64,000 bases of DNA, taken from Gammaproteobacteria bacterium (GTDB taxonomy: Bacteria; Pseudomonadota; Gammaproteobacteria; Steroidobacterales; Steroidobacteraceae). The notes below the pieces were generated by a model, which was given only the letters and a program-made list of their open reading frames with translations, did no database searches and was not told the origin of the DNA. The stretch covers positions 23,092-87,091 of the forward strand of contig SCUD01000058.1 in assembly GCA_004297335.1 (NCBI GenBank), in the 5' to 3' direction. The position numbers and the translations under genes are program-made. Of this stretch, positions 23,472 to 32,603 are shown one piece after another. Every line of letters begins with the position of its first letter. Position 1 is the stretch's first letter.

Positions 23472-23836
23472 CGATATTTCCTAAGATATTGATTTAACGG
23501 GTTCAAAGCTGGTATTGTACGAGCCTTCAGGTCTTGCGGCTCCAGCTATCCATAAAGATGAGGCAGGGCCGCTGACCGGTACGCGGTCCCTCCCTCCCCG
23601 GCCCCCCGGATTCCCGCAGGCGTCGCATCGGGCAGGCACCGCATGTTAGTTGGTCCGGAAGGTCCGGACCATCGCCGGCCGCAGGCACCAGATGTCCAGT
23701 TTTTCCCCGCGCGTGTTGCGTTCCCCGTGGCGTCCCGACGACGCCCGCGAAGCAATGCCGTACAGCGATGCCCACCCGCTCGCCACTGTCCGGGACATCC
23801 GTCGCCCCGCGGCCCTTACGACCTCGGAAGGGGCCC

Positions 23837-26257
23837 ATGAAGAGAATGCTGATCAATGCAACTCAGCAGGAGGAGTTGCGCGTAGCGCTGGTTGACGGCC
23901 AGAAGCTCTACGACCTGTCGATCGAGATTCCGTCACGCGAACAGAAGAAGGCGAACGTCTACAAGGCGCGCATCACGCGCGTCGAACCGAGCCTCGAGGC
24001 CGCCTTCGTCGACTATGGCATGCCGCGCCAGGGATTCCTGCCGCTGAAGGACGTCGCGCGCGAGTACTACCGGTTCCAGCCGGCACCCGGCGCCCGCTTC
24101 AACATCCACGACGTGCTGCAGGAGGGCCAGGAACTGCTGGTCCAGGTCGAGAAGGAGGAGCGCGGCAACAAGGGCGCGGCGCTGACGACCTACATCAGCC
24201 TCGCCGGTCGCTTCCTGGTGCTGATGCCGAACAATCCCCGCGCCGGCGGGGTCTCGCGCCGCATCGAGGGCGAGGACCGCGACGCCACCCGCGACGCGCT
24301 CCAGCACCTGCACGTTCCCGACGGCATGGGCACGATCGTGCGCACCGCCGGCGTCGGCCGCGGCACTGAAGACCTGCAGTGGGACCTCGACAACCTGCGT
24401 ACCAACTGGGATGCGATCGTCACCGCGGCGGCCGGGCGGCCGGCGCCGTTCCTGGTCTACCAGGAGAGTGACCCGGTCACCCGCTCGTTGCGCGACTATC
24501 TCGCCGACGACATCGGCGAGGTGCTGATCGATGAAGCCGGAGCCCACCAGCGCGCCCTCGAGTACGTGCAACGCTTCATGCCGCCGGAAGTGCAGCGGCA
24601 GATCCGCCTCTACACCGACGAAGTGCCGCTGTTCACCCGCTACCAGATCGAGAGCCAGATCGAATCCGCCTACTCGCACACGGTGACGCTGCCCTCCGGC
24701 GGCAGCATCGTGATCGACTACACCGAGGCGCTGGTGACGATCGACATCAACTCGGCGCGCGCCACCCGAGGCGCCGACATCGAGGCCACGGCGCTCAACA
24801 CCAACCTCGAGGCAGCCGACGAGGTCGCACGCCAGCTGCGCATCCGCGACCTCGGCGGGCTGATCGTCATTGACTTCATCGACATGGAGTCGAAGAAGAA
24901 CCAGCAGGCGGTCGAGGACCAGCTCCGGGATGCGGTCCGCGCTGACCGCGCCCGGATCCAGCTCGGGCGGATCTCACGCTTCGGCCTGCTGGAGATGTCC
25001 CGGCAGCGCCTGCGCCCGTCGCTCGATGAGTCCACGCGGTCCGTGTGCCCGCGCTGCAGCGGCATGGGCACGATCCGCAGCGTGGAATCGCTGGCACTGG
25101 CCGTATTGCGCCTGATCGGCGAGGAGGTGCGCAAGGATCGCACCGTTCGGGTCATCGCGCAGCTGCCCGTGGACGTCGCCACCTTCCTGATCAACGAGAA
25201 GCGCGAGTGGCTCGCACAGCTCGAGAACCGCAGCGCGACCGGCATCGTGCTGGTGCCGAACCCGAATCTCGAGACGCCGAACTATTCGATCCGCCGGGTG
25301 CGCGATGATGAGCTCGGCCTGCCCGAGAACACGGCGATCAGCTACCAGCTGGCCGAACAGCCACCGGTCGAGATTGATTTCCAGGGGACCGCCGCGAAGC
25401 GTCCCGGGGAAACCCCGGCCGTGCAGGCCATCGCGCCGGCGACTCCGGCGCCCGCGCCCGCGCCCGCGCCCGCCACTGCGGTCGTACCGGACGCCACGCC
25501 CGGAGCCTGGCGCCGCTTCGTTCGCTGGCTGTCCGGCAGCGCCGGTACCACGACCGGGACGGCCCAGGCGACCGCGGCTCCATCAGCGGACCAGCGGAAG
25601 CCCGCTGATCAGCGGGAGCAACGGCAGGACGGCAGGCGCAGCCATGGCGAGGACCGCGGCCCGCGCCGCCGCGATCACCGCGAGCACCGCGAACGTGACC
25701 GCGATCGCCACCGCGGGCGGGATCGTCCACGGACCCGCGATGGCGAACCCCGGGACGAGCGACCCCGCGACGAGCGGTCGCGCAGCGAGCGGCCACGCAG
25801 CGAGCGGCCACGCAACGAGCGGCCTCGGGACGAGCGACCGCGCAGCGAGCGGCCGCCGGAGGACCTCGAAAAGGCGACCGCCATCGCCGCCGTGGCCACC
25901 GCGGCAGAAGCACCCGGCGCCGACTCGGCAGCTACTGCAGACGCAGGTGCCGAGCCACGCCGCCGCCGGCGCCGCCGGCGTGGCCGTGGCGGCCGCGGCG
26001 GCGATGGCATGCCGCGCACGGCTCAGCTGCCGGGCATGGAGCAGGATGCGGAGCTGCCAGAGTCCGCTTCCGACTCTGCACCTCCGGAATGGTCACCAGA
26101 GTCGGATGCCCCGCAACAGGCACCAGCTGCGGCACCGGCCGTGGCCGCAGCCGCTGAGCCGACCCCGTCCTCAGAGGCGCCGCCACCGGCAAGTCCAACC
26201 TACACGGTCTGGTCGTCGTCACCCGGTGAGGAGCAGCACTTCGGACCGCGGGACTGA
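23837..26257 (+). CDS. rne: Ribonuclease E
   Basis: [31 protein letters not shown]1 and catalytic domain; Zn-link [21 protein letters not shown]; Arg-rich C-terminal tail. Confidence 0.96.
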   Translation: MKRMLINATQQEELRVALVDGQKLYDLSIEIPSREQKKANVYKARITRVEPSLEAAFVDYGMPRQGFLPLKDVAREYYRFQPAPGARFNIHDVLQEGQELLVQVEKEERGNKGAALTTYISLAGRFLVLMPNNPRAGGVSRRIEGEDRDATRDALQHLHVPDGMGTIVRTAGVGRGTEDLQWDLDNLRTNWDAIVTAAAGRPAPFLVYQESDPVTRSLRDYLADDIGEVLIDEAGAHQRALEYVQRFMPPEVQRQIRLYTDEVPLFTRYQIESQIESAYSHTVTLPSGGSIVIDYTEALVTIDINSARATRGADIEATALNTNLEAADEVARQLRIRDLGGLIVIDFIDMESKKNQQAVEDQLRDAVRADRARIQLGRISRFGLLEMSRQRLRPSLDESTRSVCPRCSGMGTIRSVESLALAVLRLIGEEVRKDRTVRVIAQLPVDVATFLINEKREWLAQLENRSATGIVLVPNPNLETPNYSIRRVRDDELGLPENTAISYQLAEQPPVEIDFQGTAAKRPGETPAVQAIAPATPAPAPAPAPATAVVPDATPGAWRRFVRWLSGSAGTTTGTAQATAAPSADQRKPADQREQRQDGRRSHGEDRGPRRRDHREHRERDRDRHRGRDRPRTRDGEPRDERPRDERSRSERPRSERPRNERPRDERPRSERPPEDLEKATAIAAVATAAEAPGADSAATADAGAEPRRRRRRRRGRGGRGGDGMPRTAQLPGMEQDAELPESASDSAPPEWSPESDAPQQAPAAAPAVAAAAEPTPSSEAPPPASPTYTVWSSSPGEEQHFGPRD
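25676..25862 (+). repeat. Low-complexity in-frame repeat encoding (R-D/S-E-R-P) units in the RNase E tail
   Basis: Repeated cg(c/a)agcgagcggccacgca-type units give [35 protein letters not shown]. Confidence 0.85.
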
Positions 26258-26718
26258 GCCAGCGCTGACAACAGGCCGCGCGCCCCGGTTTCGACCAGGT
26301 CCAGCACGTCCTCGAAACCGGTTGGCCCGCCATAGTATGGATCTGGCACTTCGCGCCGGCCGAGCGCCGGCGCGAAGTCGAGGAACAGCCGGATGCGCGC
26401 GTGGAACTGCGGCGGCGCCATGCCGAGCAGGTGTTCGTAGTTGCCCTGGTCCATCGCCAGCACCAGGTCGAAGCGCTCGAAGTCACCCAGCTCGATGAGG
26501 CGTGCCCGCAGGCTGCTCATCTCGATGCCGCGTCGGCGCGCGGCCGCCATCGCGCGCTCGTCGGGCGCCGCGCCGAGGTGATAGGCGTGGGTCCCGGCCG
26601 AATCGACCTCGACCTCGAGGCCCGCGGACTCGCGGCGCAGCAGTTCCGACAGCACCGCCTCGGCAGTCGGTGAGCGACAGATATTGCCCATGCAGACGAA
26701 CAGGACGCGATGCTTCAT
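26200..26718 (-). CDS. Low molecular weight protein-tyrosine phosphatase
   Basis: [20 protein letters not shown]-loop; [20 protein letters not shown]. Confidence 0.93.
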   Translation of the reverse strand: MKHRVLFVCMGNICRSPTAEAVLSELLRRESAGLEVEVDSAGTHAYHLGAAPDERAMAAARRRGIEMSSLRARLIELGDFERFDLVLAMDQGNYEHLLGMAPPQFHARIRLFLDFAPALGRREVPDPYYGGPTGFEDVLDLVETGARGLLSALAQSRGPKCCSSPGDDDQTV

Positions 26719-27860
26719 CGTGGCCTCCGGCGCCGCAGCCAGCCAGCCAGCAGCTCCAGCGCCCGGCGGGTCTCATCCGTGCTGACCGCAAACGAGATGC
26801 GCAGGAACCGCTGACCCTGCAGCGAATCGAAATCGCGCCCGGTGTTGAGCGCAACGCCAGTGGCGTCGAGCAGCTCGCGGCAGAAGACCAGTGAGTCACT
26901 GGTCAGGTGGGCGATGTCCGCGTAGAGATAGAAGGCTCCGTCGGCGGGCGCAAACCCGGTGATGCCGAGCTGCGGCAGCGCGTCCAGCAGCAGCTGCCGG
27001 TTGACCGCGTAATCACCGACCCGGCGGTCGAGCTCCTCGCGCTCCTCGAGCGCCGCGAGCGCGACATGCTGGGCGAGTGTCGGCGGCACCAGGAACATGT
27101 TGGCCGAGTAGCGCCGGAAAGTCTCGGCCAGCGCCGCCGGAACCACTGCCCAGCCGAGGCGCCAGCCGGTCATGCACCAGTACTTGGAAAAACTGTTCAA
27201 CACGATCGCATCGGCTTCGTACTCGAGCAGTGTGTGCGCCGGGGCCCCGAAGGTGATGCCGTGGTAGGTCTCATCGGCGATGAGCCGGATGCCGCGCGCC
27301 CGGGCGACCGCCGCGAGCGCCGCCAGCTCGCCGGCATCCAGCATCGTGCCGGTGGGATTCGCCGGACTGGTCAGGATCATTCCGGCCGGCGACGGCACCA
27401 GGGCAGCCACCATCGCCGCGGTCGGCTGGTAGCGCGTGGCCGCATCGCAGTCGATCTCGACCGGCAGCAAGCCGAAGGCGCGCAGCACGTTGCGATGCGC
27501 CGGGTAGCCCGGCCGGGCGAGCGCGACACGCGCGCCGGCCGAGAACAACACCGCAAGTGCCAGCAGCAGGGCTCCGGAGGCACCCATCGTCAGGACGATC
27601 CGCTCCGGGTCAATCGTCAGGCCATGGCGCTCCCGGTACAGCCCGGCGATGCGCTCGCACAGCGCGCTGCTTTCCCAATAGCCCTGTGGAGTCGTGGCGA
27701 GTTTCTCGTGCGCGGCGGCCAGCGCTGCGACCGGTGCGCCACCGGATGGCTGCCCGACCTCCATGTGGATCACGGGCAGGCCGCGTCGTTCCCGCTGGTG
27801 CGCGAGCCGGTTGAGCTCGACCGCGTAGAAGGGCTCGACCGCGGCAGCTGCGTCGCTCAC
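26715..27860 (-). CDS. PLP-dependent class I/II aminotransferase
   Basis: HMEVGQPSGGAP; LTSPANPTGTMLDAGEL; LNSFSKYWCMTGWRLGW (PLP Lys). Confidence 0.92.
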   Translation of the reverse strand: MSDAAAAVEPFYAVELNRLAHQRERRGLPVIHMEVGQPSGGAPVAALAAAHEKLATTPQGYWESSALCERIAGLYRERHGLTIDPERIVLTMGASGALLLALAVLFSAGARVALARPGYPAHRNVLRAFGLLPVEIDCDAATRYQPTAAMVAALVPSPAGMILTSPANPTGTMLDAGELAALAAVARARGIRLIADETYHGITFGAPAHTLLEYEADAIVLNSFSKYWCMTGWRLGWAVVPAALAETFRRYSANMFLVPPTLAQHVALAALEEREELDRRVGDYAVNRQLLLDALPQLGITGFAPADGAFYLYADIAHLTSDSLVFCRELLDATGVALNTGRDFDSLQGQRFLRISFAVSTDETRRALELLAGWLRRRRPR

Positions 27861-28624
27861 CGGCTTGCCCCGCTCGCCAGCAGTGCCGCGACTGCGGCGA
27901 GGTCCTCCGCCGTATCCACGCCGGGGCCGGGAACCACGGCAGCGTCGGCGACCACGATCGTGAGTCCGAGCTCGAGCGCCCGCAGCTGCTCGAGCCGTTC
28001 CAGCTGTTCCAGCGGCGTCGGTGGCTCCGCGGTGAGTGCGAGCAGTGCCGCCACCCGGTAGGCGTAGAGTCCGAGGTGCCGGCGCGCTCCGGCAAAGTCC
28101 GACTGGCTCGCGAGTCCCGCCGGCGCCGTGTCACGCTGCCACGGAATCGGCGCACGACTGAAATACAGCGCCCGGCCAGCACTGGTGGCGGCAACCTTGA
28201 CGACATTCGGATCGAGATACTCTTTGAGCGACCGGATCGGCGTCGACAGCGTGGCAATGTCCGCCGCTTCGTCCGCGTCCAGCAGCCGGGCAGCCTGGTC
28301 GATCAGCGCCGGCGGCAGCAGCGGCTCGTCGGCCTGCACGTTGACCACGATCGCCGTTGCCGGCCAGCCGCGCCGGCGCGCGACCTCGGCGATGCGATCG
28401 GTGCCCGCGACGTGCCCGGCCGCAGTCATCTCGACTTCAGCACCAAAGTCGCGACAAACCGCGGCGATGCGCGCATCGTCGGTCGCCACGACGACCTCGG
28501 TCGCGCCACTGGCCATGGCCTGCGCGTAGACCCGCCGGATCATCGGCTGTCCGGCAAGCAACGCGAGTGGCTTGCCCGGCAGCCGGGTCGACGCGTACCG
28601 GGCCGGAATGACCACGCGGAACAT
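27857..28624 (-). CDS. kdsB: 3-deoxy-manno-octulosonate cytidylyltransferase
   Basis: FRVVIPARYASTRLPGKPLALLAGQPMIRRVYAQA; NVQADEPLLPPALIDQ. Confidence 0.96.
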   Translation of the reverse strand: MFRVVIPARYASTRLPGKPLALLAGQPMIRRVYAQAMASGATEVVVATDDARIAAVCRDFGAEVEMTAAGHVAGTDRIAEVARRRGWPATAIVVNVQADEPLLPPALIDQAARLLDADEAADIATLSTPIRSLKEYLDPNVVKVAATSAGRALYFSRAPIPWQRDTAPAGLASQSDFAGARRHLGLYAYRVAALLALTAEPPTPLEQLERLEQLRALELGLTIVVADAAVVPGPGVDTAEDLAAVAALLASGASR

Positions 28625-28819
28625 TCAGCGGCCGGCCACCAGCACCGGGTCATCGCTGGCCAGGCGGCGGGCCTCGTCCGGCAGCATCACCGGGATGCCA
28701 TCGCGGACCGGGTAGGCCAGCCGGTCCACGCGGCACAGCAGTTCGTCACTCGCGTGCAGGCGCTGCAGCCCACCCTTGCAGACCGGGCAGGCCAGGATAT
28801 CGAGCAGCGGGACGTCCAT
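28625..28819 (-). CDS. Trm112 family protein (YcaR-like)
   Basis: MDVPLLDILACPVCKGGLQRLHASDELLCRVDRLAYPVRDGIPVMLPDEARRL. Confidence 0.93.
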   Translation of the reverse strand: MDVPLLDILACPVCKGGLQRLHASDELLCRVDRLAYPVRDGIPVMLPDEARRLASDDPVLVAGR

Positions 28820-28823
28820 GCGT

Positions 28824-29825
28824 TCAACCTCCGGCGCAGCGACGGCGTGCGGCCGCCTCGATGCGCGCAATCAGGCCAGTGACATCGCCGGTGACCTGCG
28901 CCTCGACCTCGAGGTACCAGGCGTCGGTCGCAGCGGCAGCCGGGCATTTTACGGCATCCTTCTCCGTCATCAGCACGGGCAGGTCCGGTTCGGCCTCCAG
29001 TACCGCAGCGCTGATCGCCGCATGATCGGGCAGCGGGCGCTCGCTCGGCTCCATGCCGAGCTCGCGCAAGGCCCGGAAATACTGCGCGGGATGGCCGATC
29101 GCCGCAACTCCCAGGACCCGGCGGCCCGCGAATGCGCGCGGCGACAGGCGCCGGCCGTCCGTGAGCGCGACCAGTGCCCGCGGCACCAGTGTCATCCCGA
29201 GTGCTCCGGGCCACGCGAACCCGCCGCCATTGACGACCACCGCATCGACCTGCGCCAGCCGTGCCCCCGGCTCCCGCAACGGTCCCGCCGGCAGGTAACG
29301 GCCATTGCCGAGGCCACGGCGGCCGTCGACGATTGCGATCTCGATATCGCGCTGCAGCGCGTAGTGCTGCAGGCCATCGTCGGCGATGATCAGCTCGCAA
29401 TCGGCCTCCAGCAGGCGCACGGCCGCGGGCCGGTCGTGACCGACTGCGACCGGCACCCCCAGGCGCCTGGCCAGCAGCAGCGCCTCGTCGCCCACGTCCG
29501 TGACACTGCTCGTGCCCGTGACCCGGCGTGCGGCGCCACCGGCGCCCCGATAACCGCGACCCACGATTCCGACCCGCCAGCCACGCGCGAGCAGCTGTCC
29601 AGCCAGCCAGATCACGAACGGCGTCTTGCCGGTGCCGCCGACCGTCAGGTTGCCGACCACCACCACGGCCCGCGGCGAGCGGTAGCTCGCCAGCCAGCCG
29701 CGGCGCCAGCACTGGCGACGACCGGCCACCGCGGCCGCGAACAGCCAGGACAGTGGCAGCAGCCAGCGCCCGCGACGGTGATCGCCGTACCAGGTCGCCA
29801 GCAGCCAGTCGTGCAGCCGCGGCAT
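28824..29825 (-). CDS. lpxK: Tetraacyldisaccharide 4'-kinase
   Basis: VVVVGNLTVGGTGKTPFVIWLAGQL; IVGRGYRG; IIADDGLQHYALQRDIEIAIVDG. Confidence 0.95.
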   Translation of the reverse strand: MPRLHDWLLATWYGDHRRGRWLLPLSWLFAAAVAGRRQCWRRGWLASYRSPRAVVVVGNLTVGGTGKTPFVIWLAGQLLARGWRVGIVGRGYRGAGGAARRVTGTSSVTDVGDEALLLARRLGVPVAVGHDRPAAVRLLEADCELIIADDGLQHYALQRDIEIAIVDGRRGLGNGRYLPAGPLREPGARLAQVDAVVVNGGGFAWPGALGMTLVPRALVALTDGRRLSPRAFAGRRVLGVAAIGHPAQYFRALRELGMEPSERPLPDHAAISAAVLEAEPDLPVLMTEKDAVKCPAAAATDAWYLEVEAQVTGDVTGLIARIEAAARRRCAGG

Positions 29826-31601
29826 CTACACGCTGAACTGCATGCGGTGCAGCGCCGCGTACACACCGCCAGCGGCGAGCAGTTCTGCATGCGTGCCGGA
29901 CTCGACGATCCGGCCCTCATCCAGCACGATGATGCGGCTGGCATTCTCGATCGTCGACAGCCGGTGGGCGATGACCAGCGTCGTGCGGCCGTGCAGCAGT
30001 CCGGCCACCGCTACCTGCACGGCGCGCTCGGATTCGGAATCCAGCGCCGAGGTCGCCTCGTCGAGGATCAGCACCGGGGCGTCACGCAGCAGTGCCCGTG
30101 CGATCGCGACGCGCTGGCGCTGCCCGCCGGACAACAGGGCTCCGCGATCGCCAACCAGCGTATCGAGTCCAAGCGGCAGCTCGTCGGCGAATTCCAGCAC
30201 ATGCGCGGCACGCGCCGCGCGCTCGACGGCCGCAGCGTCCGCGTCCGGGCGACTGAAGGCGATGTTGTTGCGGATCGTGTCGTCGAGCAGCATCACGTCC
30301 TGGCTGACGAGGGCGATCTGGCGGCGCAGGTCAGCAAGCCGGTATTCCCGCAGGTCCACGCCATCCAGCAGCACCTGCCCCGCATCCGGGTCGTAGAAAC
30401 GCGGCAGCAGCCCGACCAGCGTGGACTTGCCACTGCCCGAGCGGCCGACGATCGCCACGGTCTCGCCGGGCGCAACGCGGAAGCTGATGTCGCGCAGCAC
30501 CCGGCCCTGCGACGGATCGTAGGTGAAATCGACCTGCCGGTACTCGACCTCGCCGACTGCGCGCGGCAGCGGCCGACCACCGCCCTGGTCCTCGGCCGGC
30601 GTATCGAGGATCGCAAACACGCTCTCGCCCGCGGCGATCCCCTGCTGCAGCGGCACGACCAGCGCGATCAACCGCCGCAGCGGCGCGGTGATCAGCAGCA
30701 GCGCCGTCAGGAACGACATGAACTCGCCGACCGTCAGTGCCTGCGCGAGCACCCGGCGGATCGCCACGTACATCACCGCGGCGAGCCCGATCGCCGCGAT
30801 CAGCTGCACCACCGGGTTCGAGACGGCGCGCACCCGGATCAGCTTCATGTGGCTCGCGCGATTGCGCTCGTTGACCTGCTCGAATACCGCGAGCTGACGC
30901 GGTTCGGCATTGAAGACCTTGATCACCCGATGGCCTTCCAGCGACTCCTTGGCGACCCGGGTGACATCGCCCATCGAATCCTGGATGCGCTGGCTGTAGC
31001 GGCGCAGCAGCCGACTGGTGATGCGGATCAGGCCGACGATCAGCGGCGCCACCGCGAGCGCGAACAGCGTCAGGCGCCAGTTCATCCAGAAGAGCCAGCC
31101 GAGCAGCCCGATGATCGTCAGCGTGTCCTTGATGAGCGAGGTCACGGCAGTCGTCGCCGCCTCGGCGACCAGCTCGATGTTGTAGGTCAGCCGCGACAGC
31201 AGCTGGGCCGCGCCGTTGCGGTCGAAGAACGCCGCTGGCAGTCCCAGGTAGCGGGCAAAGAGCTGGTGCCGCAGCGCCTTGATCACGTAGCGCCCGACCC
31301 GGCCGAGCGCATAGACGGACAGGAAGTCGCCGACGCCGCGCACCAGGAACAGCGCGATGATTCCGGATGGCACGAACAGCAGCATCGCGTTGCTGCGCTC
31401 GACGAAGGCCCCGTCGATGAAGCGCTTGACCAGCCATGCGAGCCCGGTATCGACGGCGGCATACAGCACCATGCCGAGCACGCCGAGCAGGAACATCGGC
31501 CACTGCGATCGCGCGTAGCCCAGCAGCCGCAGGTAGACCTGCAGGCCGCTGGCCGGTGGCAGGCCGGCCTCAGTCGTCGTTCTGCTGGCTGATAGTGGCA
31601 A
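29826..31601 (-). CDS. msbA: Lipid A export ATP-binding/permease protein MsbA (start uncertain; TTG at 31601 proposed)
   Basis: ABC exporter: six-TM domain, IVGRSGSGKSTLVGLLPRFYDPDAGQVLLDGVDLREYRLADLRRQIALVSQDVMLLDDTIRNNIAF; LSGGQRQRVAIARALL; lies between exbD and lpxK. Confidence 0.9.
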   Translation of the reverse strand: MPLSASRTTTEAGLPPASGLQVYLRLLGYARSQWPMFLLGVLGMVLYAAVDTGLAWLVKRFIDGAFVERSNAMLLFVPSGIIALFLVRGVGDFLSVYALGRVGRYVIKALRHQLFARYLGLPAAFFDRNGAAQLLSRLTYNIELVAEAATTAVTSLIKDTLTIIGLLGWLFWMNWRLTLFALAVAPLIVGLIRITSRLLRRYSQRIQDSMGDVTRVAKESLEGHRVIKVFNAEPRQLAVFEQVNERNRASHMKLIRVRAVSNPVVQLIAAIGLAAVMYVAIRRVLAQALTVGEFMSFLTALLLITAPLRRLIALVVPLQQGIAAGESVFAILDTPAEDQGGGRPLPRAVGEVEYRQVDFTYDPSQGRVLRDISFRVAPGETVAIVGRSGSGKSTLVGLLPRFYDPDAGQVLLDGVDLREYRLADLRRQIALVSQDVMLLDDTIRNNIAFSRPDADAAAVERAARAAHVLEFADELPLGLDTLVGDRGALLSGGQRQRVAIARALLRDAPVLILDEATSALDSESERAVQVAVAGLLHGRTTLVIAHRLSTIENASRIIVLDEGRIVESGTHAELLAAGGVYAALHRMQFSV

Positions 31602-31992
31602 TGTTGACCTGCGTGAAACCCAGCCGCGCCGCGACGTCCATGGCCGTGACCACGGCCTGGTGGCTCGCGTGCGCGTCGGCACGGATGGTGATCGGCCGGC
31701 CGGTCGCGCCGGCCGCGCTCTGTACCAGGGCCGCGCGCAGGGTCTCGCGCGAGTTGTTGACCAGCGCGCGCTCATTGACCCGGTAGCTGCCCTGCGCGGT
31801 GACCGTGATCACCAGGGGATCAGGGATCGAGGTCGCCTGCCCAACGCTGGCGGACGGCAGCTCGACCCGCAGGCGGCCCTCCTGGACGAAGGTCGAGGAC
31901 ACCATGAAGAAGATCACCAGCAGCAGGACGACGTCGATCAGCGAGGTCAGGTTCAGTTCCGGATCCGCGCGGCGCCCGGAACTGAGCTTCAC
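31570..31992 (-). CDS. ExbD/TolR family protein
   Basis: ADPELNLTSLIDVVLLLVIFFMVSSTFVQEGRLRVELPSAS; GTG start overlapping the exbB stop. Confidence 0.92.
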   Translation of the reverse strand: MKLSSGRRADPELNLTSLIDVVLLLVIFFMVSSTFVQEGRLRVELPSASVGQATSIPDPLVITVTAQGSYRVNERALVNNSRETLRAALVQSAAGATGRPITIRADAHASHQAVVTAMDVAARLGFTQVNIATISQQNDD

Positions 31993-32603
31993 GCCTGTAC
32001 TCCGAGGCGATCGAAGGCCTGCACCAGCTTGATCGCCTCCTTTTCCATCTCCACGACCAGTCCATCCACCAGGCCCTGCAGGTAGCGGTAGCCGATCAGG
32101 GCTGGAATGGCGACCATCAGGCCGGCGGCCGTCGTGATCAGGGCCTCGCCGATGCCGCCGGACAGCACGCGCGCATCGCCGACGCCCTGGGTGGTGATCG
32201 CTTCGAAGGCCTCGATCATGCCGGTGACGGTGCCGAGCAGTCCGAGCAGCGGCGAGATGGTTGCGATCGTGCCGAGTGTGTTGAGGAAACGGCCAAGCTC
32301 GTGCACGACGTGGCGACCGGAGTCCTCGATGACCTCCTTCATGATCTCGCGGCCGTGGTGCCGGTGCGCAAGTCCGGTAGCCAGCACCCGGCCGAGCGGC
32401 GAATTGCGCTCGAGTGCCTGGATGTGCTGCTCGGTCAGCGAATTCGTCTCGACCAGCTTCCAGACCCGCTCGGTCAGCTCGCGCGGGATCACCCGCTTGC
32501 GCTGCAGTGTCCACAGGCGTTCGAGAATGATGGCCGCCGCACCGACCGAGCAGATCAGGATCGGCCACATGACCGGTCCACCGACGAGGATGATTTCCCA
32601 CAT
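31989..32603 (-). CDS. MotA/TolQ/ExbB proton channel family protein
   Basis: MWEIILVGGPVMWPILICSVGAAAIILERLWTL; LNTLGTIATISPLLGLLGTVTGMIEAFEAI; GIGEALITTAAGLMVAIPALIGYRYL. Confidence 0.93.
   Translation of the reverse strand: MWEIILVGGPVMWPILICSVGAAAIILERLWTLQRKRVIPRELTERVWKLVETNSLTEQHIQALERNSPLGRVLATGLAHRHHGREIMKEVIEDSGRHVVHELGRFLNTLGTIATISPLLGLLGTVTGMIEAFEAITTQGVGDARVLSGGIGEALITTAAGLMVAIPALIGYRYLQGLVDGLVVEMEKEAIKLVQAFDRLGVQA

Noticed and set aside
28776-31592. 938-aa plus-strand ORF opposite lpxK/msbA
   Set aside because: Opposite two confident genes; no domain features, compositional artefact
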